The translations under genes and the position numbers were made by a program. From the NCBI GenBank assembly GCA_033439765.1, contig JAULSN010000004.1:2614001-2678000 (forward strand): DNA of 64,000 nucleotides. The letters run 5' to 3'. The stretch comes from Lasiosphaeria ovina (lineage: Eukaryota; Ascomycota; Sordariomycetes; Sordariales; Lasiosphaeriaceae). Shown piece after piece: positions 24,340 through 35,497 of this stretch (its first letter is position 1; the number at the start of each line of letters is the position of its first letter). The notes under the pieces are model-generated. The model was not told the DNA's origin and did no database searches. It saw only the letters and a program-made list of their open reading frames with translations.

Positions 24340-24850
24340 ACACGCCAATAAAATACAATCCCATACCTAATGTTTGTTGAGCAAGGGACTTCCAAGATAT
24401 GTGAAAGGCCTCAATACTTGCGACTCGCCCTCAAAGCTTCTCTCTAAGGGCGACAGTACCTGTTTGAGTCCCAGAGAGAGAATTCCAGAGCCCTCTCCAT
24501 CCGTATCTAACTCTTATACCTGAAATTACACTAGCCGGCAAAGGCTTTTCCAGGTCGGTTTCATTTGGCCATAAACCTTACCGTGCTATCCAAGAACGGA
24601 TACCACACCAGCAATCATCCAGGGACCATACCGTAGCTATACACGAGCTTCCAACAGTGGTTTAATGCGTACAATTGGACTGCCAGTAATTGGCTTGCCC
24701 TTCCCCAAAGTTCTAACAGGGTATCACAACCTAGGTATATAATATCGGTGCCTTTTCTCTCTCTCCCACATCCCTTCTTCTTTTCCCGAGCCCGCAGAAA
24801 CCCAATGCCACGGTAACAAAGCAATGTTTTGTACAAAAGAAACCACCCCC
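24340..24850. other. Intergenic, no gene seen
   Basis: About 500 bp between the retroelement scrap and the Gpi11-like stop codon. It probably holds the 3' UTR of the latter. Confidence 0.45.
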
Positions 24851-25808
24851 TCAAAACTTCTTCCCCCAGAGAAGCCACGAGCCGCCGAGAGCCCTCCCCA
24901 GGAGGTAACCAGCATAGAGACCAGCGAGAATAGTGACGGGCCAGCGCTGCCAGGCGCGGTCCCAGTCGAGGGGGATGGGGACGGCGCCGAGCCAGGCGCC
25001 GGCGAGGCCGCCGACGAGGCCGCCGAAGGTGTCGTCGAAGGGCGCCTGGCAGGCGGCGACGGCGGCCCAGGCGGCGGTGTCGACGCCGTGCACGTAGAAG
25101 AGCGGGAACAGGGCCAGCACGGCCAGGTGCGCCGCGCACAGCAGCGTGTGCGCCGGGTGCGTCAGCAGCGGCGCCCCGAAGAGCACCATGGCCGCGAACA
25201 GGAACGGCGTCGCCAGCGCCGTCAGGATCAGGGACAAAAAGGCCGTCTGTGTATGATGAAGAAAAATGTTAGCAAGTAGCACTTGGGAATGTCATTTATT
25301 TCAGAAGGAGCAGCAAAAATGAAACAGAGAAGAAACGTACCACGGGGGGATAAGGCCGCCGCCCCGCAGCGTCACCACCACCTCCACCACCAGCGCTGCT
25401 CCCGCTCCCAGCAGTCTTCTTCTTGTCTCCAGGCCGCGGCTTCCGCGCACTAGCACCAGCGCCACCACTGCCCGCAGCGCCGGCAATCGGGAGGCAGGCC
25501 AAAGCGTAGGCCATCTGGAGGGCAGCCACGACAGGTAGGGAGCTGTACATGGTGGCGACGGGGTCGGCGACGAGGGACTGGAAGCGGGCGACGAAGAGGG
25601 CGGCCAGGAGGGCGGGCACGGCGTGGCGCGTGTACTGAGAGGCGGGCGTCTGCTGGAGCTGGACGGGCAGCAGCTTCGCGACCGCCGTCGTTGGGCTGCT
25701 ACTGGTCGTGGTCGCTTTTCCCGTTGCTGCTGATGGCGACGACCGGGCTGCCGCCACGCCCCCCTTGGCAATTGACGACGACATTGTCACCGGATCCACG
25801 AGCGGCAT
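24851..25808 (-). CDS. GPI11: GPI ethanolamine-phosphate transferase subunit Gpi11/PIG-F
   Basis: Exons 25808-25341 and 25246-24851 join in phase 0 across a 94-bp intron to give 287 aa. The protein is a multi-pass membrane protein. The first exon encodes a disordered Ser/Thr/Ala N terminus, two hydrophobic helices (LPVVAALQMAYALACLPIAGAAG is part of the second), and a Gly-rich, Lys-containing loop. The second exon encodes the conserved PIG-F end: HTLLCAAHLAVLALFPLFY, QAPFDDTFGGLVGGLAGAW, IPLDWDRAWQRWPVTI and GYLLGRALGG. PIG-F stabilises the enzymes that add ethanolamine phosphate to GPI anchors in the ER. The LDWDRxWQxWP motif is diagnostic. Confidence 0.93.
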
Positions 25809-26225
25809 GGTTTTTTCTGCTTTTTGGGGCTCGCTGCTGCTGGCTTGGCTTGAGGCTGGTGAGCCCGAGAGGAAAGGGGGTTCCGAGATGCAGATAAGGT
25901 CACAGATGGAGTAGAGGGGGAGGAAGCTCTAGCTAATAAGCTTTTTGAGGGTCAAGACGCGATTTCGGAATTCGGGAAGCTCGGCAGCCAACCCTAACCC
26001 CCATCCGCAATATGTCATTTGCAACATCAACGGTTCAGATACTTTTGTTGCCAGTGACATGCTGTGATATCAAGGCCAAATACTGCCAGGCTATGAAATG
26101 CACAAAGCTAGCTAGGTACGCGCGTGAATATTTGCGGCCGTGTCTTTGAGATCGATCAAAATAACCGCCTCAAAGACGTATCCTGCAAGATACCAACCCT
26201 CCTTCAAGTTTTCCCCAGCCCGTTC
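25809..26225. other. Intergenic between Gpi11 and translin
   Basis: 417 bp containing the Gpi11 promoter and the translin 3' UTR. Nothing distinctive is seen. Confidence 0.5.
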
Positions 26226-27156
26226 TTACTCTGATGCCTTGGCCGGAATGAGGTTCCGCAGCGACAGGTCGTAGATAACATCCTCGACCTTCTTGACCGC
26301 ATACTTGATCGAGTCAACTCTCTTTCGCAGGATGTCGTTCTTCAGGTTGAGGATCTGGAATCCCGCGTGGAGGTCCTTGATGAAGCTGCTGATCTGCACC
26401 GCCATCGACGTGTCGCCCAGAGTCACCGAGTTCATAGCAAGGCGGCTCAGCTCGTCGACGATGTTGATAAGCGCCAGGAGGTACTCCTCGATCGTAACGT
26501 GGAAGGCATCCTGGTCCTTCAGGTTAACAGGAACTGCGGTTAGACTGTTAGTAAACCCGTGTTTCTCTCCCGCCCCGAGAACGGTACGTTAGGATTTACG
26601 ACGAACCCTGAAAGACTTCTCCAATCTCTTCGAGAGTCAACAGGCGGCCGAGCTCGCCGGGCCGGGCCTCGGATCCCATTCCACCCAGCCAGGTACATAA
26701 CAGAACCGTGGAGATTGCATCTTGGATCATGCGAGTCCACATGTGATTGTACCTGCAGATTATGTTAGCTCGTCCGTTGGTTGGGGTTCGCCTGCCTCTC
26801 CGGCGCAAATATTCGTGCGCACTCACTTGTAGTACGGATACTGCGAGGCGAACTGGGACAGCTTGCCGACCGACTCAATCTCCTTCCGGATGCCCTCTTC
26901 CACCTGGCCTAGGAGGGAAGGATCTGTGCCGCGAGGGAAGACGATTAGCTACGCCAAAAAAGCCGAGACCCGGCCGTGGCCACCCACATTTTGAGCGCGG
27001 CGTCGAGTGTATCCGCGAGAATAGGCCCTGGGTGAAGGCAATGTGCTGGTTTAGGTCATCGAGAATCTGGTGAAGTTCCTTTCTGATTTTGGTGTCCGTC
27101 TCGATCTTGGACTTGAGCTGCTCGAAGAGCGCGGGGTCAATCATGGGAGTCGCCAT
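26226..27156 (-). CDS. Translin family protein
   Basis: Four exons (27156-26988, 26923-26827, 26752-26607, 26533-26226) join in frame to 239 aa, the normal translin length of about 230. It opens MIDPALFEQLKSKIETDTKIR and continues with IAFTQGLFSRIHSTP. It then has YPYYKYNHMWTRMIQDAIST, LTLEEIGEVFQ-VPVNLKDQD, DAFHVTIEEYLLALINIVDE and LNLKNDILRKRVDSIKY. These are the expected helices of the translin fold, including the C-terminal LRKRVD region. Translin forms a ring that binds RNA and single-stranded DNA and, with TRAX, acts as the C3PO endoribonuclease. No TRAX gene was found in the window. Confidence 0.93.
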
Positions 27157-27682
27157 TTTTTCTGTTGCTCGTGGCCTATGATCGTGTCGTACTTGAACGC
27201 GTCAAGGTTTCTTCGAGGCCAAAGGTTTGGCAGAAACTGCACTCAATCGGCCTTCAGGATCGCATTGATGCACTTCGATTTCAGCGTCAAGAACAGGTGA
27301 ATCACGTGTCTGGGGCCATTCAGCTCCAAAAAAACCAAGTCAAGCCAGCGATCCAGAAATTGGAAGGCGCGCACCTGCGTCAGGCTCCCGTCATTTGCAT
27401 CAACATGGACAATATTTCCAAACAAGTGCCGAGCGTTCAAATGGCAGATCAAAGACCACAAATACAACGGCGTCTTACGCACGAACATCACAATCGGAAA
27501 AGTATTGTGCGCGCCCGTAGAAAAAGCCAACAGCGACCGCCATTCTCGAGCCTCCCCCCAATGCGTCGCGACCACGACTGGAAACCATCAACCACGTCCG
27601 TAATCCACGTCCGTAATCCCCCAGACAGACAGCTTTCTTCTTCGCATCACGAGCGTTCGCCCGCGAAAGCAATGAAAAGAGG
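27157..27682. other. Intergenic between translin and U2 snRNA
   Basis: 526 bp, containing the translin promoter downstream of the U2 3' end. Frames of up to about 200 codons begin with non-ATG starts or show no domain. Confidence 0.5.
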
Positions 27683-27874
27683 TGTGTTCGCATCGCCTGG
27701 AGGCAGTGTAATACCAGGGACACAGTGGAAGACCTCCATAGGCAAGCCCAGCGGGAGGCCGGCCGAGAGACAAAAATTGGAATAATCAAGATTCTACTCC
27801 GTAGAGTAGTTTCAGAGATTAAACTGAAAAGAACAGATACTACACTTGATCTAAGCCAAAAGGCAAAGAGAGCT
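27683..27874 (-). ncRNA. U2 spliceosomal snRNA
   Basis: Read on the minus strand, the 5' end matches U2. It begins with CTCTTTGCCTTTTGGCTTAG, then AGATCAAGTGTAGTATCTG. The latter contains the branch-point recognition sequence GTAGTA at 27838-27843. A stem-loop IIa-like hairpin (CTACTC...GAGTAG) follows. The Sm site is AATTTTTG at 27771-27778. Stem-loop IV carries CCTGGTATTACACTGCCTCC before the 3' end. The length of about 190 nt matches the 188 nt of human U2. The ends are estimated to within about 5 nt. It pairs with intron branch sites in the spliceosome. Confidence 0.93.
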
Positions 27875-28518
27875 AAAGAAAAAAAAAGGAAAAAGAAGAA
27901 TAAAAAAATTTGGGAGGGGAAGGACGTTTATATACAGGTTGTAGTTGGTCCGTGCACGACTGCAAATTTTGAGTGGGTCTGGGAGTGGGTCTGGTCTGAC
28001 TCCAGTGTGGGTCTTGTCGATGGGGTGGGGTAGCTCGGCCAGGTGAGCGAAGTATGCCCAGCTGGCGCCCTGACAAGGCCAGCTGCTGCCTGCAGGTTGG
28101 TATTTTGGTGCTGTTTCCCCCAAAGGCTCAGGGGTGAGCTTGCCGAGACGACTTGGACTTCAATTTCCTCCAGTTATACGTTAGTTAGAAGAAGGGTGGG
28201 TAAGCCGGGTAAGCCGGAACATGCCATACGGACTGCACAATAAACAAGACCAAAAGGAAGCGGATCCAGTCGGGTGGTTTCTGTTCGTTCCAGTTGCTTC
28301 TCGTACATACACAGCTCCAACAAGATCTAGACACCATTCTCAGCTCACCGACAACGTAAATTTATCTCCTGGCAAAATTTCGTACCGAGACTCTGCGTAT
28401 AAGTTGCAGTCCTATCTCTGAGAAAGAAAAAAGCTCGACGTTCCACTCTTCGTTCCTCTCCTTCGGAAATGGGGGTCTATCTAGCACGGGGTGTGTTGGC
28501 AATTGGCAACGTGAAACT

Positions 28519-28565
28519 CAAACAGAAACAGAAACAAACACAAACACAAACACAAACACAAACAG
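28519..28565. repeat. CAAACA-type minisatellite
   Basis: Tandem AAACAG units pass into AAACAC units over about 47 bp. Confidence 0.85.
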
Positions 28566-29952
28566 GACCACAACATGCAGCACCGGGCGAGAAGAAATCC
28601 TGTGTCTCCATGTGGGATGGGCTGCAAGTTGTGTACTGTGCATGCATGTATCTGTTGGGTCCCGGGCGGATCTTGGCCCCTTGCCCCATGTCTGGTGCTC
28701 CGGCGCTCTGGTGGCATTAGTAAGGTCGGGGCCAGTCTCACAGGACGGATAGCGAGGGGAAGCCATGCGATTATTACACCTCATACATGTTCGTGTGTGC
28801 GTGTCTGCATCGGCTGAATGTCTCTGTCTGGCTGTGAGATGGGGCGCGGCGAGACTGCATGGTGACTGGGTTGTGCCCGGGATATGGCGTGGGAATATAT
28901 TTGTCTTGTACCCAAAGACGGCAAGCTGCTGTCTCGCAACTCCTTCTTCGGTATGTGACGGGCTGGCTGTTGAAGAATGACTGACGTATCCGTACCTGTC
29001 CACCAACATAGCGTGAATCGACAGGTAGGGACGTACATCATAGTACCCGGGCCCACTCTCCATCTACCAGCGGTACCTGGATAGAAACTACCTAGCGGGA
29101 TAGCCAGACTGAGGCCTGTTTTAAAATTTAGACAAACGAGCGGGAGAAGAGTATGCAAGAAACACAGATACAGAGACACATAGGCACATCACAGGTGATG
29201 ACAAACAGAGAGCAAACTGTGGCCACAAGAAGACCCTCAAATGTTGCTCGCCCACTTGGTATTGGTATCAGGCGTCCGCAGCCCCGTGTTGATGTCTAAT
29301 TCCAACCCAATTACCTAGCCAGCCGGCTCTTCCTATCCCGGTATCCATCGTATGACAGTGGCCGATCACCACCGCCCGCCTTGCGCGACGATTGCTGATC
29401 CACATCCGTCGGGCGTCTGTCGAGTCTTGTTAACCCACGGCCGAGAGCCATCCCGTTGGACAGTGGCAAGGCCAATTGCCCTCCTGTCTCCTTCAGACAT
29501 GGCCAGGGCTGGCAGCGAGAATGAATAAAGGCCAGCTGCAAGAAAGTCTGCAATCCTTTTCTCGTCCACCAAGGCTCAAGCCACGTCGTGCTGTTTGCCC
29601 GACTTGTACGCCAAAAGGAAGCGCTCGAGATAAGACAAAAATAGAAAACAGCGGTGAAAGCAACCTTTTCATTTAGAAGGAGTAGAACTCAACTCCCTCT
29701 GACAGCCGACCAAGACAGCCCCCCTTTTGTCAGGCCGCCCTGAATCAGCGCTGCAAAATGTGATGCCGGAAGTGCAGAGAGTTGGAAGGCTCCCGTCGAG
29801 TCCAGGACATGAGCCAGAGTTCTGATCATAAAACATCCGAGCAGGATATGATACCAGTGAACTAATGCCCGCTCCAGAGCTGGGCGCGACCTCAGTCGGG
29901 TGTTCGATATCGTATTGAGCTCCGACGCCGAGGTGGCTGGAAAAAAATGGCG

Positions 29953-29978
29953 CAGTTCACCGCCAGGGCGGTGAACTG
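29953..29978. repeat. Perfect 12-bp inverted repeat with 2-bp spacer
   Basis: CAGTTCACCGCC is followed by AG and then its exact reverse complement. The sequence can form a 12-bp hairpin or be a dyad protein-binding site. No gene is adjacent. Confidence 0.8.
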
Positions 29979-31459
29979 GACCAAAGCCTTCCCGGACGAG
30001 CCGTTTCTGGTTGCGGCAATGAGGATGCTAGCACAACATCAATCCTCTCTGGGCGGGCGTGAGGCGCGGGCTATAATGGCGCCGTGCTTGGTGATATCGA
30101 AGCCTTCTTCGCATTGGGGTGGGGAAAAATGTCGGCATCCTGAAGTGTAACGTAGAAGTACTCCAAAGTCAAACTGGGGATAAAAATGGCACCGAGCCGC
30201 ACAGCCGCGTGCAAGATAAAATGCGGCGTGAGGCTCAAAAGGCCGCACATGCACGGACTGGGACTCAGCGATGCGGCATCGTGCTCAAATATCAAGCATC
30301 TCCAATAGATACAGGAAACGCCCTACTTGAGCCACACGAATGAAACTCGACCTATTGATCAACGCCCTGTCACGCAGCAACGGACAAAGTCAAAGCAGGG
30401 TAGGGGGCGAATTGCCATGTAGACGGATGGGAATTTTGAAAATGAGCTGGTAAACAGAAATCGAACCTTCATAACCACTAACAAAACAGGGTGGCATAGA
30501 TTTTGTTCACAAACATGGAGGATCGACGGCAAGCCTCAAGCCGTCGAGGAGCGCTGGCACGAGTTAAGGGGAGATCTTACCTGGAGATGGAAGCGGTCGT
30601 TGCCCCTCATATACCACAAGGGCGTTGGCAGAGCTGCAGGGTTCTGGGCATGGGATCCAGTGTGGCAATCCACTCGACGACCGGTTGGGTCACAATGTTG
30701 TGCAGGATCACGGAAGACACGATTGCCATCCCCACCGCAGACGGCGGTATCTGGCCTCTTACCGAGCAAATCTTGCAATAGATCGCTGCTTGCGCAACCG
30801 CGCCGAGACCAAGCCAGGGGCAGAATTAAGCCACGGCTCAGCTCCCGCAACGCAGTTCGCCGGGCTAGCTGATAGGGCTGCATAGGTTCCGCGTCACTGG
30901 ACTCTCAACAAATGAGTGCGGTGAGAAGCGATAGCCAATAGCCGGAAACGTTTCGCGGCGCATTCTCGCATCGAGCTATTTCCCTAGGCAGAGCTCGGCT
31001 GGAAAGAAACTCGGTAGGAAACCGGTTTGTGTCCCGTGGGCTAAGGGGGTGACGGGTCGGGGGGGGCATTTGGTGGCTCGATGTTGAGGGACAAGGCGAA
31101 AAAGTGAGGCGAACGGCGTCCCTTCGATAAATCAACCAGTGAGCGACGCCGGGCCTAACCACGATGTCGAGCACCGCGATTGTGGCCGTCCTTGGGACAT
31201 GCAGCAGCCATGTGCCTAAGTGGCTAGAACGGATATGGCGGTGTGGGCCAAAATGAGAGATACGTACTTCGTGACTTGATACCAAAGCCTCCTCATTTGA
31301 AGGTAAACACACTTCGACTGGCCGACCCCAACCCGAGGGCCGAGCCCAGCGAGACATAAATAAGAGCAGCATTCCCGCGATCCCCACCGACATAAGCTTA
31401 CGGAGGGGCCACGACTTTGATCCATCTCTTGGGACTCGTCTCGACCGTCCATTTTCAAC

Positions 31460-31991
31460 ATGTCTTCCTCGTCGTCGTCGTCCATGAACAAATACTGGAT
31501 CCCTCATCTCGACATTCACAAAAAGGTCATCACCCAAGAGCTCCAATACTATCTTGGGCCGCAAGCGACAGTGAGAGCTTACACTCGTGAGGTGCGAAAG
31601 CGCTATCCCCGTTCCTTCCAAGGCACGGCCTAGGCGTGGCTGACATGGACGGCTGTAGGGAGAAGATGGCTTCTTGATCACGACCCCGGGGCCTTGCCTG
31701 TCAGACGTGAGAACCCCAGTTGCATTCCAGAGCTTGCGGCAGAGCGCAAGACTGACATGACATGGCGTCTCCCAGGAGCAAATCGACGACATATGCGTCA
31801 AGTCGAAGGAGATGTGGGAAAGACAGGCAGCAGCACGAGCATCTGGTAGCTCCGAAAAGCCCTTGAAGCGGCCGCTTCACAAACCGGTCGTGGTATCCAA
31901 GGCGGGCGCAAGCGATTCGCCAAGAAGGAGGGGGGAGGACCGATGGCGCACCGACTCAAGAAGTCGACAAGGCGAGAGACGTCGAGCTTGA
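31460..31991 (+). CDS. Conserved small fungal protein of unknown function (YWIPHLDIHKK motif)
   Basis: Three exons (31460-31591, 31659-31706, 31776-31991) join in phase 0 to 131 aa. The introns are 67 and 69 bp. After a Ser run it reads MNKYWIPHLDIHKKVITQEL and QYYLGPQATVRAYTRE. It continues GEDGFLITTPGPCLSD and then EQIDDICVKSKEMWERQAAA, and ends in an Arg/Ser-rich tail. The three blocks fit together without gaps. They resemble a widespread ascomycete hypothetical protein that I recall but cannot name. No catalytic motif or membrane segment is seen. The exact joining of three conserved blocks makes the gene itself convincing. Confidence 0.82.
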
Positions 31992-33030
31992 ATACGATAT
32001 CCAGGCAGGCAGACAATGGGCAGTCGGGAGAGATTGTTGGACAAGATTGAACCAGGTGTTTGGCACGGATAAAGAATTGGCGAGTTGGACTCGCATGCAC
32101 ACAGGAAGCGCATCATGCCGTGTCCAGCCACTCCGGCGTCGCGACCGACAGGGAAACCGGGCAAGACATGGCGGAGGACAAATAGGGAACCAGAATGTTT
32201 AACATTAGTTGGGGAAAGGCGCATGAGCTATATCGGACCTGTGGTGGGCATAGCGGTTGTGAGGTTTGGACCAGCGACGTGGTGCCATCTGGCCCCAATG
32301 GACACCGCAGTTTTTCCTATCTTCGGCGGATAAGCGCATACGTACGTCGGATTCTGCAACAGAGAAGAGGGCTAGCCAGATTTTGGGCGGCCTCTTGTCC
32401 CAATTGGATTGCACATCTGCTCCCCGTGCATGCCATGCCCGGTGAGAGGGAGGGACGAAAGACGTCGTGAGCGAGCACCGTATTGTCGCCGCACACCAGT
32501 ACGGAAAAGGCAACCGTGCAGGGGCTGGCAGATCTGATAACACCGGAGTGGTCAAGCCCATTTTCTCGGGACCTCTGCCACACCCAATCAAGGAGGCTCC
32601 AGCCAACAAGGGACAAAGGCCATTCAGCAGGCAGAGACAGACGCAGCGCGACTATCTGGACAGCACGACGGATGTGGGCTTGGCGGATAGTCAAGAGATT
32701 ATGCAGAAGCCGTCAGCGGCCAGATGGGGCCGTTCTCTCCGTCGCGACGAGGCCGAACCGTGTGGCAAGCTCAGTTCCCGTTACCGCCGTCTCACGACAT
32801 ATGCCGTAGCACTTGGACGGAGCCCTCGCCTGATGTTGCTGGCCTGTAAGAAAGCATGCGCTTGCAGACGGCTATCGGGTAGCGGAACGGAAAGGGACGA
32901 TCCCCGGCTGTGCGTCGTGGTTTCGATAGATGAGCGGAAGCAGTCCTCTTACCCGTCGGGAGATTTCATGACAAGCTTTTCTTTTTGCATGGCGTTGACT
33001 CGGCTGTGGCTGGCTGTGTTAAAAGCAGGG
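31992..33030. other. Intergenic between two convergent genes
   Basis: 1.04 kb between the stop codons of the small conserved gene and the Ten1-like gene. Overlapping frames on both strands (for example 32467-33051 plus) have no recognised domain. Confidence 0.45.
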
Positions 33031-33746
33031 CTATCGCCCAGCAGTATGTAGGAGAGCATCGGAGGCCACGTCGTCACCACTGGGGCTGCTTTGCTCGCTC
33101 TCCAAGACAGCCACGGATGAATTGTATCTCTGCACATCAAGGGGGCCGGCCGACCAGACAAGAAGAGCCTGGGCTCGGACCGTGGAGATGTTCACATGGC
33201 CTCGATCTGAGCCGTTGCTGGCAGCTGTGGGGAGGGGAAGGGGGGCGACGGCGGTGATGTATCCGATCACATTCACCCACTCGCCGATGCGTGTTTGGTC
33301 TGATCCAAGACGCCCCAAGACGAGCCGTACATCGACCAAGGCGCGAACGGCGAGGCTGTCCTGCGGCTGCTGGTGCTGGTGCTCCAGAGCCAGTGTTGCA
33401 GAGTCTGTCGAGTACGAAGTCACGCTGAAGCGAGCTGTCAGCCTGTTGCCCCAGTAATGGCCCGGGGAAGACGGGAAGGGAATCATGAGTCCATGACAGG
33501 TCAAACAAATTGTAGCTGGGCAATTGATCTCGCGCACTCGGAAATCTCAAGTATTGCGCCAAATTATTCCGACACCGGGCTTTGACAATTTTGGACACAC
33601 GTAACAGGGAAAAACAGCAAAACAGGGGACTTGCGCCAGCACCGCAGGGAGGCTCACCATCCCAAGAATCGCACCTTGTCGCCCACCTCCCTCAACGGCA
33701 GATCCGATAGCAGACAGAGCTGAGACGGCGGGGGGGCATTGGACAT
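33031..33746 (-). CDS. TEN1: CST telomere-capping complex subunit Ten1-like
   Basis: Exons 33746-33658 and 33424-33031 join in phase 2 across a 233-bp intron to give 160 aa. The first exon encodes SNAPPPSQLCLLSDLPLREV then GDKVRFLGC. The second continues VTSYSTDSATLALEH, VDVRLVLGRLGSDQTRIGEW, VNVIGYITA and VRAQALLVWSAGPLDVQRY. The order of a GDKVRFLG strand, a VTSY-x-x-x-x-A-x-L-x-LEH strand and a GEWVNVIGYI strand is the OB-fold pattern of fungal Ten1. Ten1 acts with Stn1 and a large subunit to protect telomere ends and recruit polymerase alpha. The assignment rests on recalled family motifs. The C-terminal 20 residues are less certain. Confidence 0.8.
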
Positions 33747-34610
33747 GATGGGCAGGGCAGGGCAGGCAGTGCGTGCTGTGCTGGTCGGTGCTGTGATGCA
33801 TCACCACCTAGCAGCACTGATAGTGGCGGGGGGCAGCGAGGGAGAGGCGCTCAAGGCTCAAATGGCTTGCATGAATTTCTGCGCGTGACCAGCTACTAGC
33901 CAGGATAGCTCATGTTAGGTTGGCAAGAGCCGTTCAGGAACGCAGGCGTTGCACGTCGCACCTCCCCCCCAAAAGTTTACAGCTGTGCTGTGCGGTCTCT
34001 TCCAATTACGGCCTAGAATGGATGCCTGGAGCCTTGTAGACTGAAGACTCGGCCAGAGCCCAGACCAGCGATTAAGTAAGCAGCGCCTAGCTGGACTCTC
34101 ACCTAGGTCTAGCGGGTAAACTTCGGGCAGGCCCGGCAAAGGCTGTCAACCGACCGATTTGGCAGCTGACCAGACCTGGTTGGGAGCCTTGCATCATAAC
34201 GCTTGACCCGACTGATAGGCATCCGACCTCAATCACGGCTGGAAACCCAAGCCTTGAGCTGGAGAGTTTCGTCACCCAAACTGCGCGGCGCATTCCTTAT
34301 CGACATCTCCTACCATACCCTATAGATCATTTCGGACCACTTACGCGTTGCTGGTCGCTTAAGAGGCTGCCTATTGTTGCTTGCGAAAGGCTGCCCTGGT
34401 TAAGCTCGTTAGGCCGAAACCCCGCCAAATCGAGCGAGGGGAGGCGTCATCGCTAACCCTAGTCACCTAGGCCCTCTGGCTCACCTTAACGCCAACCGAA
34501 TCGCTCGTCGACACAACTTAACCCGACCGCGATCTATCTCGACGACATCTCTACTTTTCCTCACCCGCTACTATCTCTTAACCCGTTTAAAGCGCAGTGG
34601 GAAAATCGCC
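33747..34610. promoter_or_regulatory. Divergent upstream region of Ten1 and Snf7
   Basis: 864 bp between divergent start codons, so it holds both promoters. No specific element was identified. Confidence 0.45.
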
Positions 34611-35497
34611 ATGTCAGCAGGCATCTGGGGCTGGTTTGGCGGTGGGGCTGGGCAGAAGCGGAAAGACAGCCCCAAGAATGCCATCCTCGACCTGCGAACC
34701 CAGCTGGAGATGCTCCAGAAGCGCGAGAACCATCTCCAGCGCCAGATAGAGGAACAGGACGGCATAGCACGGAAGAATGTGACCACAAACAAGAATGGTA
34801 GGCTTATCTCCGTTCCTGGAGCTCGCTGGCGCACACGTGCTGATTTGCTGTTGCCACGATAGCTGCTAAGGCCGCCTTACGACGCAAGAAGCTCCACGAG
34901 CACTCCCTTGACCAGACACTTGGTCAAATCGGAACCCTCGAGCAGCAGATAAACGCGATCGAATCGGCCAACATCAACCGAGAGACACTTGCGGCGATGG
35001 AGAGGGCCGGGGAGGCCATGAAACAGATACACGGGAAACTGACACCGGAGAAGGTTGACGAAGCAATGTATGCACCCATAAATGACATCCCGTCCTCCGA
35101 GCAGGTCAAAGTAAGCTGCAGTGAGCTGACAGCGTCTAAAGGGCCAAACTATCCGAGCAGAATGGGCTTAGCGAGGAGATTGCCGAGGCCATGGTTAGCA
35201 TCAATCTCGGAAACGCAGTCGACGAGGAGGATCTGGAGGCCGATTTCGAGGTTCTCCTGCAGGAGCAGCTGGACGAGAAGATGCTCAAGACAGGCACCGT
35301 CCCCCAGGACGCCGTACAGCGCTTACCCACTGTGGCAACCGGGGAAAGTAAGTTATCTTTGAACCCACCCCCCTCTAATCGCCCGCCGGCCACCGTGCTA
35401 ATGTCCGTCCTTAATAGTCAAAGGAAAGGCCCCCGCTGTCGCCGAGGACGACGAGGAAGAGGAGCTCAGAAAACTCCAGGCTGAGATGGCCATGTGA
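34611..35497 (+). CDS. SNF7: ESCRT-III subunit Snf7 (Vps32)
   Basis: Four exons (34611-34797, 34863-35067, 35142-35347, 35418-35497) give 225 aa, a normal Snf7 length. The start MSAGIWGWFGGGAGQKRKD is the typical amphipathic N-terminal membrane-binding segment. Basic and coiled helices follow: AILDLRTQLEMLQKRENHLQ, ALRRKKLHEHSLDQTLGQI and AMERAGEAMKQIHGKL. The later acidic part contains DEEDLEADFEVLLQEQLDEK, and the end LRKLQAEMAM matches the MIM-type C terminus. The AAAG acceptor at 35141 gives DEAM-AKLSEQNGLSEE. Snf7 polymerises into the membrane-severing spirals of ESCRT-III at endosomes. Confidence 0.95.

Larger units (their letters stand above)
27875..31459. other. 3.6-kb gene-poor region upstream of U2
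   Basis: The left edge should hold the U2 promoter; it has a T-rich stretch on the transcribed strand. No protein gene is supported. Open frames up to 298 codons (30905-31801, minus) are shadows or lack domains. Features noted are a CAAACA-type minisatellite (28519-28565) and a perfect 12-bp inverted repeat (29953-29978). Confidence 0.4.

Noticed and set aside
27165..27785. 206-codon plus-strand frame overlapping U2
   Set aside because: It begins inside the translin upstream region and runs antisense across U2. There is no domain and it is almost certainly random.
30905..31801. 298-codon minus-strand frame
   Set aside because: It overlaps the convincing three-exon conserved gene on the plus strand and has no domain or typical composition.
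32467..33051. 194-codon plus-strand frame
   Set aside because: It partly overlaps the Ten1-like 3' end. Composition is random-like, there is no motif, and minus-strand frames of similar quality compete with it.
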